A stretch of 64,000 nt of DNA from Lineus longissimus (GCF_910592395.1 NC_088311.1:4776501-4840500), one strand, 5' to 3'. Shown: positions 1-13,700, counted from the first letter of the stretch. Made by a program: numbers and translations. The notes: generated from the letters alone by a model not told the origin.

Positions 1-1091
1 TGAATCTGCTCCATTTTATGTGATTATGTGTATGTTAAAAATGATTCTTTTCTTCCGCTCCCAAATTCATCAACCTGGCATTTGTCTGTGGGGTTCCAAA
101 TCAGACCATTGTTCTTCTAGAACTACACTGGCGGGTAATGTGAAAATTTGTTTGTGGTAGTTACCGCATTATTGTTCCACCAGCTGCTTGTAATATAAAC
201 CAAGTGTAACCTACTAGTAGATGTTACAAAAATGATGATATACTTTTGATATGAATAACTCCCGAAATCTACCCTTGGCTGCAGAAGTGCCGAAAAAGGT
301 TGATAACCAATGTAGGTTATGAGTTCAAACAAACTGAAAATCCCAAGTATTTCAGCTACATGTGGCAGGAATTTGGTAAGAATTAAGTTTATATTTCGGG
401 AGTTATTCAAGATCAAAACTATAAATTGTTTTTTGTGTCACCTAGTATAAATAATATTAATTGGGATAAAATGAAGTAATAATAAATATCAATTGATTAT
501 AAAGCATTGTCTCTTTTTCCTTCTCAGTGTTGGAACACCACATGATAAGTGTTCTGTTCCCACCATGCAACTATTAATCGAGGTAATTGTAGGTAGGAGC
601 CAGGTTAGTCAGTTAGGTTACATTAGTCACTAATAGAGGTACTGGATATCGAATCCCTGTGACAAGTGGAGGTCGTTATGGAAGAACCTCTTGTGAAAGA
701 TGGACGTTGCCTGAAGCCCAAGACGTCGATGAAAAATGAAGTAAAATCGAACACTTTGTTGGTGTATTTTGTCTATTGTTGGTATTTTATTTCAAGGATT
801 GTGTCAATCAAGATCCGCCGGTAGCGCAAGCTTCCCCTTGTTCACCCCAAATAATATAAACCTAGCCTAACGTCAACTTGTGTAAGAACTAAGATGTGTC
901 AGTCGTTGTCCATTGTTTTGTGCGGCATCGCCGTTTTATAGTCAGCCTGAAAGAAGAAGAGAATAGAGAGTACCGGAACTCGTCTTGTGTGTCGTCCTTC
1001 TATAATAGCATGATGTTGGCAAATGTTAGTTCACTTCTTGAAATCGCGCAAAAAAAGCAGTAAATATATAAATCACTCTTCTTACCTTTTA
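1..1091. other. 3' flank of the TSP1/fibrinogen-like gene
   Basis: I recognise no coding exon here. On the minus strand this is the 3' flank of the gene ending at 1092. An AATAAA hexamer read on the minus strand (791-786) lies about 300 nt past its stop codon and is a plausible polyadenylation signal. The remaining open frames are short and show no splice-site or domain support. Confidence 0.5.
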
Positions 1092-3626
1092 TCAACCAAA
1101 GCATTTCAGTTTTCCTATTCTAAAGTACCCCTGCTCCATATCACCTCCTGAAAAAAGTACATTTGAAATTTTCCGTATTCGGTTTCAGTAATCTCCATTA
1201 GTAATCGTTATGAGATATCACCGATCACCTAGATATCCATGTAGTTCACACCAGCGTTAGTGACCAAATGTGTTACCGGGTACAACTAATCGAGATGCCC
1301 CAACTTCACCAGCAAAGTCTGGTTACTATATATAGGATACAGGTTGATACCAACTATATAACACCTACCCGTGTCGCCCGCACAAAAGCCAGTAACGGGC
1401 AGGTCCTGCTTGTTACGGAGCACGCCATAATCCTGGCGCCAGACGGCGTCATTCGAGTCACAGTTGCACACCTTATCTGGGTCATCGCAATCTCCCCTGA
1501 TCCCGCAGGCGCACTTCGCCAAAGACGAGTCGGAACCTTCCCAATAATCCCGCTCCTGTCCGTCACGATTCGTCCAGTAAGTAAACTTAACCGAGTCGCT
1601 GAAGATGGAGGTGATGGCGGCCGAGTGGCAACGCCATCTGATGTCTTGTGTGCAGCTCCCTGATGTGTCGATGAGACTCGTGAGTTGGGCCAAGGTGGCA
1701 TTGTCATACTCGACGGATCTACTGAATTCGCAGATTCCTTCCTTGCCCTGGACATGGGTGTCGTTGAGGAACTGGTGACCTGGAGGCACAAGCAAACATG
1801 ATATATACAATAGTTTGCGAGAACTCTCGCTTCGACTTGTATGCACGTGAACCAACGATTTTCCAATGCCGCAGTTTTCACATTAATTCGTTGATTACAA
1901 TATCTTATTTGGCCTTCTTCGGAAATCGTCTGATTCAGCCCAGCACGTCTTACTGCCATGGCATATTGGATGATTAGATATTTATATACAAGTATGTACT
2001 CTTTGTTGCTTGTTTTAAATAAAGGCTACATGTGATGTATATATTCCGAACCACTGATTCACTGCCAACCAAACTTATGGCCTACCTATCTCAGTAATTC
2101 CAATTGCACCGTCAGCCGACATGTCACACCATGCATAGAATGGTTCTACGCCTGTATCTTTACCGTCAGGGTCTAGCTGCACCCAAGCATTGTCCACGAA
2201 GTCCCTTGTCTTCATCTCGCTGCATGTTCGAAGATCTACGCCAGGTGAACACGAGCAGGATAGCAACAAATAAAGAATAGTCCTTAAATTAACAACGGCA
2301 CGAGTAGATGATAATAAAAAGCAAAAAGAATTCTTGTAGAGACGGACTAGGGTAAAAAACACAATACAGTTCTTCTGTCATCAAATAAAACAGTCATATG
2401 TGGTTCTTTTTAATCACAGTATAATCATGTAAGACTTACATTCGTCGCAAGGGTACAGGTTGCAATTCTCGAAAGTAGAAGCATCACCAATACATGGCCC
2501 AGTGATGTCGCCATGTGTCGTGAGGTCACATTCCCTGGTCCGTTCCCTCTTGCCGCCGATACAAGTGGCAGAACATGGCGACCATGGACCCCAGGAATTC
2601 CATTCGCCGGGAACTGAAGAAGAGTTTCGTCTTGATGAGAGCCGCACTGATAGATATCGGCGTTCTGAGAAATTTCAGGAGACTTCTAACGTGTATGCGC
2701 AACGTCCACAAGAAATACCAAATGTATATTATGACTTTATAATGATGCTTGGAAAAATCTCACACTTATTACTAAGCCTAGTAACTGTAATTCCCTTTTT
2801 GCATACATGTATACTGTTTTACCCAAAGGCCCCAATCAGTTTTTTGTTCGTGACTGAAGCAAAGACAATTCACTACCAGGCACTCATTCAATCCCTTTTC
2901 TTTTTGCTTTTCCTTCAAAAATTATTTTGACCATGCTATGGAACCTTCTCAGCGACTATCATGAAGTCTGACCTTACAGAGGAAAAATTGCAGGTTGGCA
3001 CAGAGAGTAAACGTTTTCTTTTACAATATACCTGGGCACGGGTTTGTATTGCAGATTGCGAATTCAGCATCACTTCCATTACAATACTGGCCGCCAGCTC
3101 GTGGTGGGATACATGTTCTGTTTCGGTAGCTCTTGCCGCCGCCACACGTGACGTCACATTCCGACCATGAGTCCCAGTCCGTCCATTCGCCGTCAACTGT
3201 AAAAAAATTGTCCAGGCCTTTACAAAATTCTGCAAATACATACACTATCAATGAACCCTGCTTGAAATAACTTACGAGAAGGACGCTTTAAAGGCATTTT
3301 TCGTGGCAAGGCGGGTCAAATACAAATATTCATGGAATACAAGACGTACATTGCATTGTATAACAAGCGGTTTTTTTTAGGATTTAGAGAAAAGGTGCAG
3401 TGTGAAACATACAGATGTGTTGACAGTGCGTACTACATGCTTAGGGTTCACGTGAGGAATAAAGAAAATAAATTCGAGCGCACCTGTATGAAATTTGCAA
3501 GACCAACCTTTCGCAATACGCGCCCCAAAACATTTTGGTTTAAGCATTACTTACTCAGTTTTAGGATGTACACGAGGCAAAACAGAAAAGAGAACACGGT
3601 AAATAGGAAAAGACTATACATTAAAA
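1092..3626 (-). CDS. Membrane-anchored protein: hydrophobic anchor, two TSP1 repeats, CASPR-type fibrinogen-like domain
   Basis: Six exons join in frame (minus): 3626-3555, 3196-3032, 2613-2440, 2235-2086, 1779-1369, 1147-1092, all introns phase 1. Exon one encodes about 20 hydrophobic residues (YSLFLFTVFSFLFCLVYIL). It has no small-residue cleavage site, so a type II signal anchor is likelier than a cleaved signal. The next two exons are TSP1 repeats (GEWTDWDSWSEC, GEWNSWGPWSPC) with WxxW C-mannosylation motifs. The last three exons form a fibrinogen-like module of the contactin-associated-protein/neurexin-IV kind: DPDG, VEPFYAWCDM, KCACG, CNCD, WRQDYG, LPVTG, GDTG and a final KLKCFG before TGA at 1094-1092. 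From the internal ATG at 3621 the product is 340 aa. That ATG has weak context and a good acceptor precedes it, so an upstream exon probably exists. The likely role is cell-surface adhesion or recognition; the partner is unknown. Confidence 0.83.
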
Positions 3627-4798
3627 CTGGAAGAAAAAGGGAATTATCAGCATAACAGTCAACATCATCAAATGATCGTGTCTCATCCGGTGAAAAGAAT
3701 CCAATTATCCGTAAAGAATCTAAGAATCAGTAAAACCACCTCAATGAGGCGAGCCACCGTTGAAGGTGTGTCTATTCTAGAGTCAAAATCTTCCGTATAA
3801 GAGAATACCGTGCGGCGCCGACGATTTTCAGAAAGAGAATCAAAGCAACACGACTTGATAGAGGGCCATTACGTTGACATAAATACACACTTTCATTAGA
3901 TATCAGATGAATATTTCAGAGGTGGTAACAAAATTATACTATACCCAATTGTTCTTGATAAATCAGTGTGGAATTTGATTAGCCCCATGTAAGTCATTCA
4001 ATTACATGAAGATACTTAAGTAACACGTAAGACAGCACGGACATTAGCCATAAAGATACAAATGTAGTTTAATTAATCATGGTGATGTGATTTCGAACAC
4101 GTCCAAAAGTTTCCGCATAAACTGTTATCACAGATGTCGCGCGTATGTAGCAACCCATCACCGCTGTCGCCGTTGATTTTAACATCAAAGATCACCAAAT
4201 GATTACTTCCACATGAAGTTTAAACACCTAATATTTTATTTGATAATATTTGGTGATTTGGATTCAAAAGCTGCCTTAGTTTTTGAGCTGGCCATGGCGA
4301 TCGTTTTAGGATCTACATGTATTTGAAGTATAACTGCATATATATACACATGACGAGAGATGCGCATGCCAACAACATTGGAACTGGAAGACGGTCACTG
4401 TCCAAATATCAATCACGTGACGGGATCCACGTGACATGTAACCTCATTGCCGTGACACTGTTGTAAGCATGATCAACATCTTCATCGTATTCGTCGTCAT
4501 CGGATCGTCCAGCCTCAGACATTCTCAGTTACTCGTGCAATTAAGTTGATTGATCATCACCAACCACGCACGCGATGTCCTGCCATGAACATACACTGTA
4601 AAGAGATTGAAAATTAAAAATTCATCCCCTTCTCATCGATTTTGCATGGCAAATGCATATCTACTTCATAACCAGACCAAGCAGAGACAGTCTAAGGAAT
4701 AGCTTGGGAAGATTTCTCTCAACGTCCCAAATACACAAAAGCAATGTAAGACGGAGCAAGCCTTAAACATTTTGCAGCATTATCGATTCTAAAAAGCC
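3627..4798. promoter_or_regulatory. Divergent intergenic or 5' region between two TSP1-containing genes
   Basis: This stretch separates the minus-strand TSP1/fibrinogen-like gene from the plus-strand PAN/TSP1/SRCR gene starting at 4799. Apart from the candidate exon at 4522 I find no coding sequence. If that exon is real, the two start codons lie about 276 bp apart head to head, which would fit a shared bidirectional promoter. I see no clear TATA box. This is inferred from layout only. Confidence 0.3.
4459..4522 (-). CDS. Candidate first coding exon of the TSP1/fibrinogen-like gene
   Basis: An ATG at 4522 (minus) opens a hydrophilic, acidic frame beginning MSEAGRSDDDEYDEDVDHAY. It lies upstream of the hydrophobic exon at 3626 and would make a short cytoplasmic tail for a type II protein. 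The required phase-1 donor would be a weak site just after an AAC codon. A better-looking GT about 14 nt later is in the wrong phase. The exon is therefore only a guess from position and composition. Confidence 0.25.
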
Positions 4799-7700
4799 AT
4801 GCGCTTACACCGTATCATACAAGTGCTTCTCATTTTCTATATCTATGATGTTTTCCAATTCGTGGCTGGTTCCTCCCAACTTAGCGTTGGCGACGAGACC
4901 GTGCACAACCCGTTACTCAAAACCAAAGGATTGTACGAGATCGTCCAGAAGGATGCAGCTGGCAAGCAGCTTCCTGGCAAGCAGCTGCCACTTGGGTACG
5001 TGTACCGCACCGTCGATGGCTTGGGTCTGGCCACTCAGTGCTTCTACGAATGTCGCATGGACCCCCAGTGCAAGTCGTTCACCCACAATGAGCGAAATGG
5101 ATCATGTTTCTTGAACAGCAACTCCTTTACTGAGGTTACCCCGGTTGACGCCTTGGACGGGATCACTTGCTACGATGGAGACTCCTTCTCAATCCCTGGG
5201 GTGAGTAGCATATTATCAGATTTTACCAAAACACGTTACCTATACCAGAATCTTTCAAATGAGAACCCAGCGTCCCCGGTTCGAATCACGGTGCGGTCAC
5301 TTTATTAGTTTTCTTCCCGTGATTTTTTTCTTATCATTAAGCGTTATTTTCGGGTGAGTATGGTCTTTAATAACGAGTGTCTTGCAGATACACGTAGTTT
5401 ATGCAATTTTGTTCTATCCAGGAAGCGCTTGGCTCTTGTGCCCAAGTCCCTTGCAAGAATGGCGGTATCTGCTTGGACAAGTATGATGAAGATACGGAAA
5501 AGAAGGACTATGAGTGTGTATGCCCAGACGAATGGTCAGGGAGGACATGTGAAACACAAGGTATCATTTTTTGAAAAGCTTTATTGAAGAGAACCGCGTT
5601 AGAATTGCCTGTGCATCCCTCATATAGAAAATTACTATCATTTACAAGCAATAGTAAGAGAAGGCATTTCCAGGAAGTAATACGGTCCAGCATTCGACGA
5701 CAGAAACAATGATTCTGATTGTCTGTATTCATGAGAGGACGGAGTCCATGCCATGTCATCAATAGAAGTCCTAAAAAACACAACTTTAACACAAACACTT
5801 TGTTTATGACCCTTATATTTACATCAGTAGATTTGAAAAAAGGATGTCAGCTTAGTGATCCTATTGATTTCCACTTGATAGCAAGCCGCTGGTACATCAA
5901 GCCATCGGACCCTTGAATAATAACTCGGTATAGTTGGCTAATTCTTGCGTTCTACATGTCAACGTTTCAGCCGGGGTTGCAGTGTGGGAGGATTGGAAAC
6001 CCTGGGGCGACTGCTCTGTATCGTGCGGCACAGGGTACAAGGAGAGAACCAGGAGGTGCATTGACAGTCTCACTAAGGAGGACCGCAATGAGCAGGAATG
6101 CTGGGGATGCTCCCTCGAGATCCAACTCTGTACTCTAAAACCATGTCCAGGTATGGTTAGCTCGTGGTGCTCATTCATGTTCTCCGGTCGCTGTGCCTTT
6201 AGAACAAAGTAGAGAATAAATATTTTGATGTTAAATTTTCATTTCAGTTTGGGAAGTCTGGTCGACCTGGTCCGACTGTAGCACCAACCGAACGTGTGGG
6301 CCTGGGATCAAGACTCGTACTAGGACTTGTAGGAATGGGGGTACCATCGACAAGGATCCGGGATGCTTTGGCAGGCCGACTGAAAACGTCCCTTGCGAAT
6401 CTCCAACATGCCAAAGTAAGCAAATGATTATTTGTTATTTCAATGATGAAGTATTTACATTATGTCAACATGCTCGATGGTTTATGCTATCTTTGCCAGC
6501 ACTCGTTCAATATTCTAAATGTTTCTCTTAAATAAACCAATAAATTGGGTCACTGGTTGAGACTTTAGTTGTGGGGTGGTATGGTGGTCGTTGTTGCATT
6601 CGCTACATATGCTACTAGCACTAATAAAACACGTGTCTGGACCTCCGCTATAATTACCAGTTTGCTTGAGAGTAGCGATCAGTGGTTATCGAATATTTCT
6701 TTACTTTACGAATGTGTATGCTGACAGTTGACAGAATGTTACATGAACTAAGAAAGTGGCGTTTGTGTTCGCAGTTTGCAGGTTACCCTCACCTAATTCC
6801 TACTATCCGGTAATTTCAAATTTCTAGCGATAATCCGCCTTGATGGGTCCTCCAACTACGGAGAGGGGCGGGTCATGATCTACAATGATCTTGACCAGAC
6901 GTGGGGTCAAGTCTGCGGCACAGGATTGGACAAGCAGGATGCTGACGTTCTATGCCATCAGGTTGGACTTCCAAGGGCAGCGGAGGGTGAGCTCAGAAAC
7001 AGCATACTATAAGCTTCCTTAAATAAAAACGCAATTTATAGCAGGATATGGCGTTCAAAAGAAGGCATTCTTCAACAAGAAATCGCTTCTCTGACTGAAA
7101 TAATTATGTTGTTGATTCTGATCATCAAGCCAATTTCTTTGTCTCTTTTCAGTTGTAACGGGCAGTTCTTTCGGAATTTCTGGCGATCCTTTCTTCTTGG
7201 GTAATCCTCAGTGTGATGGCACGGAGCCCTCCATTCAGAGATGCCAACACAGTGGTTGGTCGACTAACATCGATTGCCATGGGGGGCCCGCCAAAATCAA
7301 ATGCGCGGGTGAGTCAGATTTTAATGGCTCTATATACCCACCCTACCACAAGACAAATGTTGTGTTCATTTCCATTGATGTCTTTGATCCCTTTTTTTCC
7401 ATTTTAGTAAACGGTGCCTGGAACTGCTGGTCAGAGTGGGACCCGTGTTCAGTCACGTGTGCGGATGGTATACGAACGAGAACGAGGCTATGCGATGATC
7501 CACCGAATCTGAATGGTGGCGCTGTATGTCCCGGTGCTCGAAAAGAGACTTTGCCGTGTAATCCTGGAGACTGCCCTGGTATGTCGATCATTCTATGGCA
7601 AATTTTACACTTCTATTTCAAAATTTTGGACTTTTTTCTCTTGGAAAAATCACTAGCAATATACATTTTTGATTTAGTGCAAAAGAAATTGTAGTATCGT

Positions 7701-10700
7701 AAGATTGTCCCGATGCAAGAATCTTAATTGTATGAACTTTTGCTTGGCATTCGGTAAAGCGAAGACCTGGCATTATGCCTATAGCTTTTAATCTTTCAGA
7801 TACCGGTAAAACTCATTCGTGTCACAAAACCATTAATCGTGTTTTAATGAATCCTGAATCTTCCTTCTTTGAATTATTGAAAGCATTGATCACATTAAAG
7901 CGATTACCAGCCCTCTCGCACGCAACGTTCATCTCGGGTCTCATGACTTATTTAGTGATGTATTCAAACGATGGCGTCGTTTGTTGCAGACGAAGTCACA
8001 CAACGGCAAACTCGTTTATCTGCACAACAATATCCTCGATATGTATGAGCCACGTGTAACCTTTAAATCTCTCAAAAGAGTGTTGATTTGTTTAAGTACA
8101 TGTGTAGTCGTGTAATTGGTGTCATCCCAAAAATGCTCAAGGAAATCAGATTAAAAAAACACTGCAATTTCCCATTTTTTTCCTCACAACCGTTACCTAT
8201 TCTCTTTTGGTGTCCTGTTCTTTAAAAAGTAACTTCTGAGGACATACACGTTCGCTCCTTGCAGCAGATAAAGAATTTTTTGAAAGTCACGTTGATTCTG
8301 TGAAACCAGACGTCAGCAGTTCGATATATCGAACTTCCGACGTCTGGTTTCATCTGGTTCTAGCGTTTTCCAGAAATTTTTATACTACCCCCAAAGGGCA
8401 AAAGAGATTACGACGAGTATATTCTCCATTATCCTGAAGCTCAAACAATTATCCATCTTCGTTTGATCAGAGTCCTTAAAAGACTCTGGTTTGAACAACA
8501 AATTCGTTCATGGCGGCAGGCGGCAGCGGCGGCGCGATTGTGACCAAGTGGGGGAAGAACCGCGCACAGGTCCTTCCACGCAATAGTCACAATGCAATCT
8601 GCACATTCATTGCAACGGCAGAGGTTACTGTCCTTTTAAAAAATAATTTGGAATCCGAGTTTGGCAGTAACAACGTCGAAGACCGGCAAGAGCCATATAA
8701 TGAACATTTCCAGGTGGCATTATAAGCCATTTCGATTTCGTTATCTTATAAAATATCTTTAATCGCATTGGCAAGGGAAATTGTAGCCTTTACGGTTATG
8801 ACTCATAGTACCACTTGTATCAAAGAACTGATCGATGTGGTCGGGAAAATGAAATGGTAGTATCAAGAATATATGTAATTATCTCCCTCATACTCGGATT
8901 CCTTATTTTTTTACCTTTCTTGCGTATTTTGCACATCCTGAGCACCATTTACATTCGACAGTGTATTATGATCGTTGTTTTTCAAAACTGGGCACACCGC
9001 AATTTCTATTTAACTAATATCTCCATTATTTAATATTTCACATAATTTTGTTCCCTTGTACTACTTACCATGGGTTTTCGGCAGGGACACACGAGCACCT
9101 ACACGTATGCATATTTCCCGACCAACCGCGCTGCACTCAAGTCATTATGGCGCCTGCGATCAGATATTCAACAACTTGTAACCTACCTTTTATCCCAAAA
9201 TCTCACAAAAACTACCCGGCAGTTGATGGTCAATGGTACCCTTGGCTGGCCTGGAGTGAATGCTCAAAGAACTGTGGAGGGGGCAGGCAGACTCGAACCA
9301 GGTCGTGTAAACAGCCCGAGAATGGTGGCATGATATGCATTGGTAGTGCTTCGGAGGAACAGGATTGCCAAACCCAACCTTGCCCAAGTAAGAAACCAGC
9401 TGCTTTGATTTAATAAATTAATACCGAACTGGCGGTACTTGGTTGTCTAATCAAGAACCACTGCGGTAGACCAAAAAATGCGGACCGAATTCCGAGGCGC
9501 CAGTCAATGGTTTTTATGTTATTTGAGGTCTATCCAAGGAGTCTTGATTTGACAACGAAGGACATACAGCGAAGTAATGATTTCTATACTAAGGTGGCTC
9601 ATAGAAAGCATTTGCCCTCATATTTCAACCTAGCGAGCCTTGGTTGCGACACCAAGGGCAGCTGCGATCAAAACGAAACTAAACGTGTTTCCCTTTACCA
9701 ACATTGATATCATGTGGCCGAGGGCATAACGTCATCATGTTGTCGCGCAACTCCTCCACTTCCCACCACACCTGAACACTTCGCTTCGTGACCTTTATCG
9801 CCGTCTTAAGCGATTCAGAAGACAGTCGTTTGATAATATTCTTATTAGTGTCTTTACCCCTCATCCCCACCTTAATAACATGCATTCTTCCCTTGGACTC
9901 ACTTGGGGATCCTGGCGCCTTGTGCTTCATGATCATGATGACCACTGGTAACAAAGATAACTGTAAAAAAGAACTCAATACAACCATGAGTCAGAAGTAT
10001 GTTGACAGCTTACAATTTCCAAGAAATATAAGGAAAAGGTTACAGTCGTTTGCGATGACTTTTCAGTCGACTGCACTTGGAAGGAATGGCAGAACTGGGG
10101 ACCTTGCAATGCCACATGTGGAACCGGCTACATGACCAGGACCAGGGGTTGGAACGAGGCAAAGTACAATGGCAAGGCGTGTGAGGGCGAGAGCATTGAG
10201 GCTGCCAAGTGTAATGAGGATCCGTGCCCTGGTAAGTTCCAGGTGTTTTATTGAACAATATGTGTAATCTAAGTGCCCAACTTCAAAATGCTCCGTATCC
10301 ACTTGAAGTTATTGGAAAATGTATTAGAAATTTGGCGGATGCTTCGAAATTCCCACACCAGGTGTTCTTGCTATGGAGAATAGCGTGCAGTATGGTAACA
10401 GTATTAGATTGGATGGATGGAGCATTTTGTTTTTTAACTCTTTAATTGTTAGTCAATCTGTGCACAGGCGAGGCGAAATTTCAACTTTATTTCAGTTTTT
10501 GATGGAATCACAGTTTTGTCCATTTGAATGTCTAACCACAATAACAATCCACTCGTTTCTTCTGTCTCTCATTTATTTATTTCAAACATGTAGCACGTGA
10601 CCAACCTAGTTCGCAAAAATAAGATAGAAAGGTACAATATTGAAAACAAAATAGAAATTAACAGTACGAGTACGCGCTGCGAAACGTATGGTGTAAAACG

Positions 10701-13700
10701 ATTGAAGTTTCAGAATATCGGCAAGTATTGCGTCATGACCGATTACAACTGCGCATGCCCAGTGTGGATCTGCAGGAAGAGGTAGAGGACAAGAGCAACA
10801 AAGATGGGTCGACGGTAAGACAACTTTTTAATTGTTTCGCAATCTCCTGCTTCGTCTCCACCACGAATGTTCTGCCTACTTTTATTGCTTTCTACACGTG
10901 AGATGGGACCGGTTTTTTTACGTGTAGTCAGAAAACGAAAATCCTCTAAAAAAACATATATCACCAAAAAAGTTAAGAAATACATGTAATCAATAAGCAT
11001 GGCATGCTTTGATTTTCAAGCACCTCCATTTAAATCTTAGTTGGGTCTTTTTCTCTTGGCACCCTTTCTTCCTTCCCTGTACCTATCAAAGCACAGATAT
11101 TTTAAGCCATAAGCGACCTTTGGAACTTGGAATTACATTATAGTTTAATTTCTCAATGCTTTAGATGTAAAACATTAAATGATAATTTGCTAATTATTTA
11201 TATATCGGCAAAACTATTTGGACAGGTCTATTTATAGATCTTGTAAAATTCAGTTGATGGCTACTGGAAACCATGGACCCAATGGGAAAAGTGTGACGTC
11301 AGCTGTGGCGGAGGACTTCGATCCAGAACTAGGGAATGCGTTCAGCCGAAACATGGCGGAGTTGAATGTGAGGGTGAGGGTCGAGAGGACGAGATTTGTG
11401 GAACAGAACCTTGCCCGAGTAAGTGGTCGAGTTACCCAATGAGTAGGCGATCGAACCGTTAGCAAGTTCCGTCCAACGTCAAGCGAGTATATCATGAGTG
11501 CATCAGGCAGAGCGAATAGGTTGGCGATCGAACCTTTAAAGGTCAAACGAATGTATCTTATACAGAGCGCTTTGATCACGCCACGTGTTGCTCACGAACA
11601 ATTGACTTGGATGTGATGCGAGATGTGAAATGTAGAGATAATCTGTTGGAGTTCTTTTAGTAATGACTTTGCCGTCTCATGTTGCAGTCGATGGAGTGTG
11701 GCTGTCTTGGAGTGTCTGGCACAACTGCACAGCACTTTGTGAAGGAGGAAATCAGACCCGTACCAGGGATTGCAATGGTCCTTACCACAATGGTAGAGAG
11801 TGTGAGGGACTTGGCAATGAGACGAGAAGCTGTAACTCCCATCCTTGCCCAGGTAAAGAAACAGCTATCTCTGTTGAAGATCTGCAAGTCCAAATTATGA
11901 CACATTTTTCCGTATAAACATGTACAGTGCATGCATTGAAAGTCCTCAAGATGCTAATTTATCCATGTCCCCACAAGAAAATAAAAAGTCAATGTTAATC
12001 ATCAAATAACATAAAACCAGTTAGAAATAATTCATGAAATAAACGTACGGAGTAAAACAGGATCACTACTACATGTAGTTGGGACTTTCAAAAAGTTTTC
12101 ATTTGCAGTCGATGGTGTGTGGCAAAGCTGGTCAGACTGGGGTCCATGCTCCGAAAATTGTGATACAGGTGTCCAGAATCGATCTCGAGAATGCGATGGC
12201 CCTTACCATGGTGGTGCGCCTTGTGAAGGAGAGGCCAGTGAAGAAGGGGAATGTAATACCCATCCATGCCCAGGTAACATTGTTGTCCTCTCGCTGCGGA
12301 ACCGGAACCCAGCGCTTGTCAAGGTCATGTATTCTGGTTAAACATTGTGGCTGTAACTGCATGGGGTCGGCTGATGAATCTCGTGAATGCAACACGAACC
12401 CATTTTTTTTCTTGAATGTTTTTTCTCTCTTATGCTGTCGTTCGTTGTAGGCGTTCTGGAACTTTACATATCTATTATGCGCTCCACAACAAAATGTGTA
12501 TCTTTCTAACAGTGGCTTTAAATAGGTTGCTCACGTGTTCGTGCAACGGTATGATTTTGGTGCCTCAGCACCGTGCCTTTTTAAAGTTCTATTACCGCAT
12601 GCTTCTTTTTTACGTACTCCGAACAAAATGGGTGTTCACCATACTATTCTGTTAATATCGTTGACATAGAAAAGCTGTCATTCATACATGTAGCACACTC
12701 ACATCTATAGAAATGAATTATTATATTTGTTTTTGCTTTGAATGTTTTATCATTTCGTTGAAAAATGAAGTAAAATCACTGTTTCTGTCAAATAAGGCCG
12801 ACAACTGTGCTTTTTACCGTAAACGATGCACGTGATTCGGTGTTTTTCCATTCACTATAGTGTTGGCAGATCTATAGTTTACCTGCGGCATTTTGTAGTA
12901 AACTGTCTAGGTTGTTGGGAATTCCAACAATTCTCCATAAATGGTCTACTTCAAACAACATTTTTGTGATGACAGCGTGAGGAAGATGATTATGAATTCA
13001 GTTGAGAATATTGATGTCTTGTGCCCGGCGTTTTACAGAAGTCAAAATTAAATATGTGACTGGAGTCTGTACGAAATTGAGTTTCGCCGGATGAGATTCA
13101 GGTAAGTTCTGACATACCCCCCCCCCCTTTCAGTTGATGGTTACTGGAAACAGTGGGGAGACTGGCAACAATGTGACAAGACATGTGGCGGAGGAAAGCA
13201 GTCCAGGACAAGAAAGTGCAAGCCCGAGATGTATGGTGGTAAACCATGCCAGGGCAGTGCGACGGAGGAGAGGAACTGTGCGGAAGACCCATGTCCGGGT
13301 AAGATGCAGTGTTGGCAGATCTAGCAGCAGTGACGCTGGGTATTTTTTTACGAGAATTTACGGTCCTGCTGGAAACATGTTTTGATTAAGCGCAACATCG
13401 TCTGATACTGTAAGCTCTTTCACTATATTCTTTTACATGTAAAAATAATGACCACTTTAAAAAATTGAACCGACGCAGGCGCGAATATTAAGACTATATT
13501 ATTTTGAGGGCCAAAACAGGGTAAAGAGATGTTGGTCTTTTGAGTTATTCATCCTTGGCTCAATCCCTCTAATTTTAACTTTCGTTTAAGTGGACGGTTA
13601 CTGGAAGCCATGGACTGATTGGACTGACTGCTCCGTGTCTTGCGGTGGAGGCACACAGAACAGGTCAAGGGAGTGTGTCCCGGGCAAGTATGGAGGTTCA

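Noticed and set aside
1354-1959. 201-codon minus-strand frame
   Set aside because: It is an alternative frame across the fibrinogen-like exon (1779-1369); the other frame carries the domain and the correct splice phases.
5271-5300. GGTTCGAATCA, like a tRNA B box
   Set aside because: No matching A box or cloverleaf upstream; the T-stem does not pair. At most a SINE fragment.
8510-8725. 71-codon frame beginning with a GC-rich Ala/Gly stretch
   Set aside because: No splice sites in the right phase join it to the mosaic gene, and it has no recognisable domain.
10754-10813. Possible first exon on the plus strand (MPSVDLQEEVEDKSNKDGS, then GTAAGA)
   Set aside because: Coding-like and acidic, but it leaves in phase 0 with no partner exon, and it sits in an intron of a gene whose introns are all phase 1 here.
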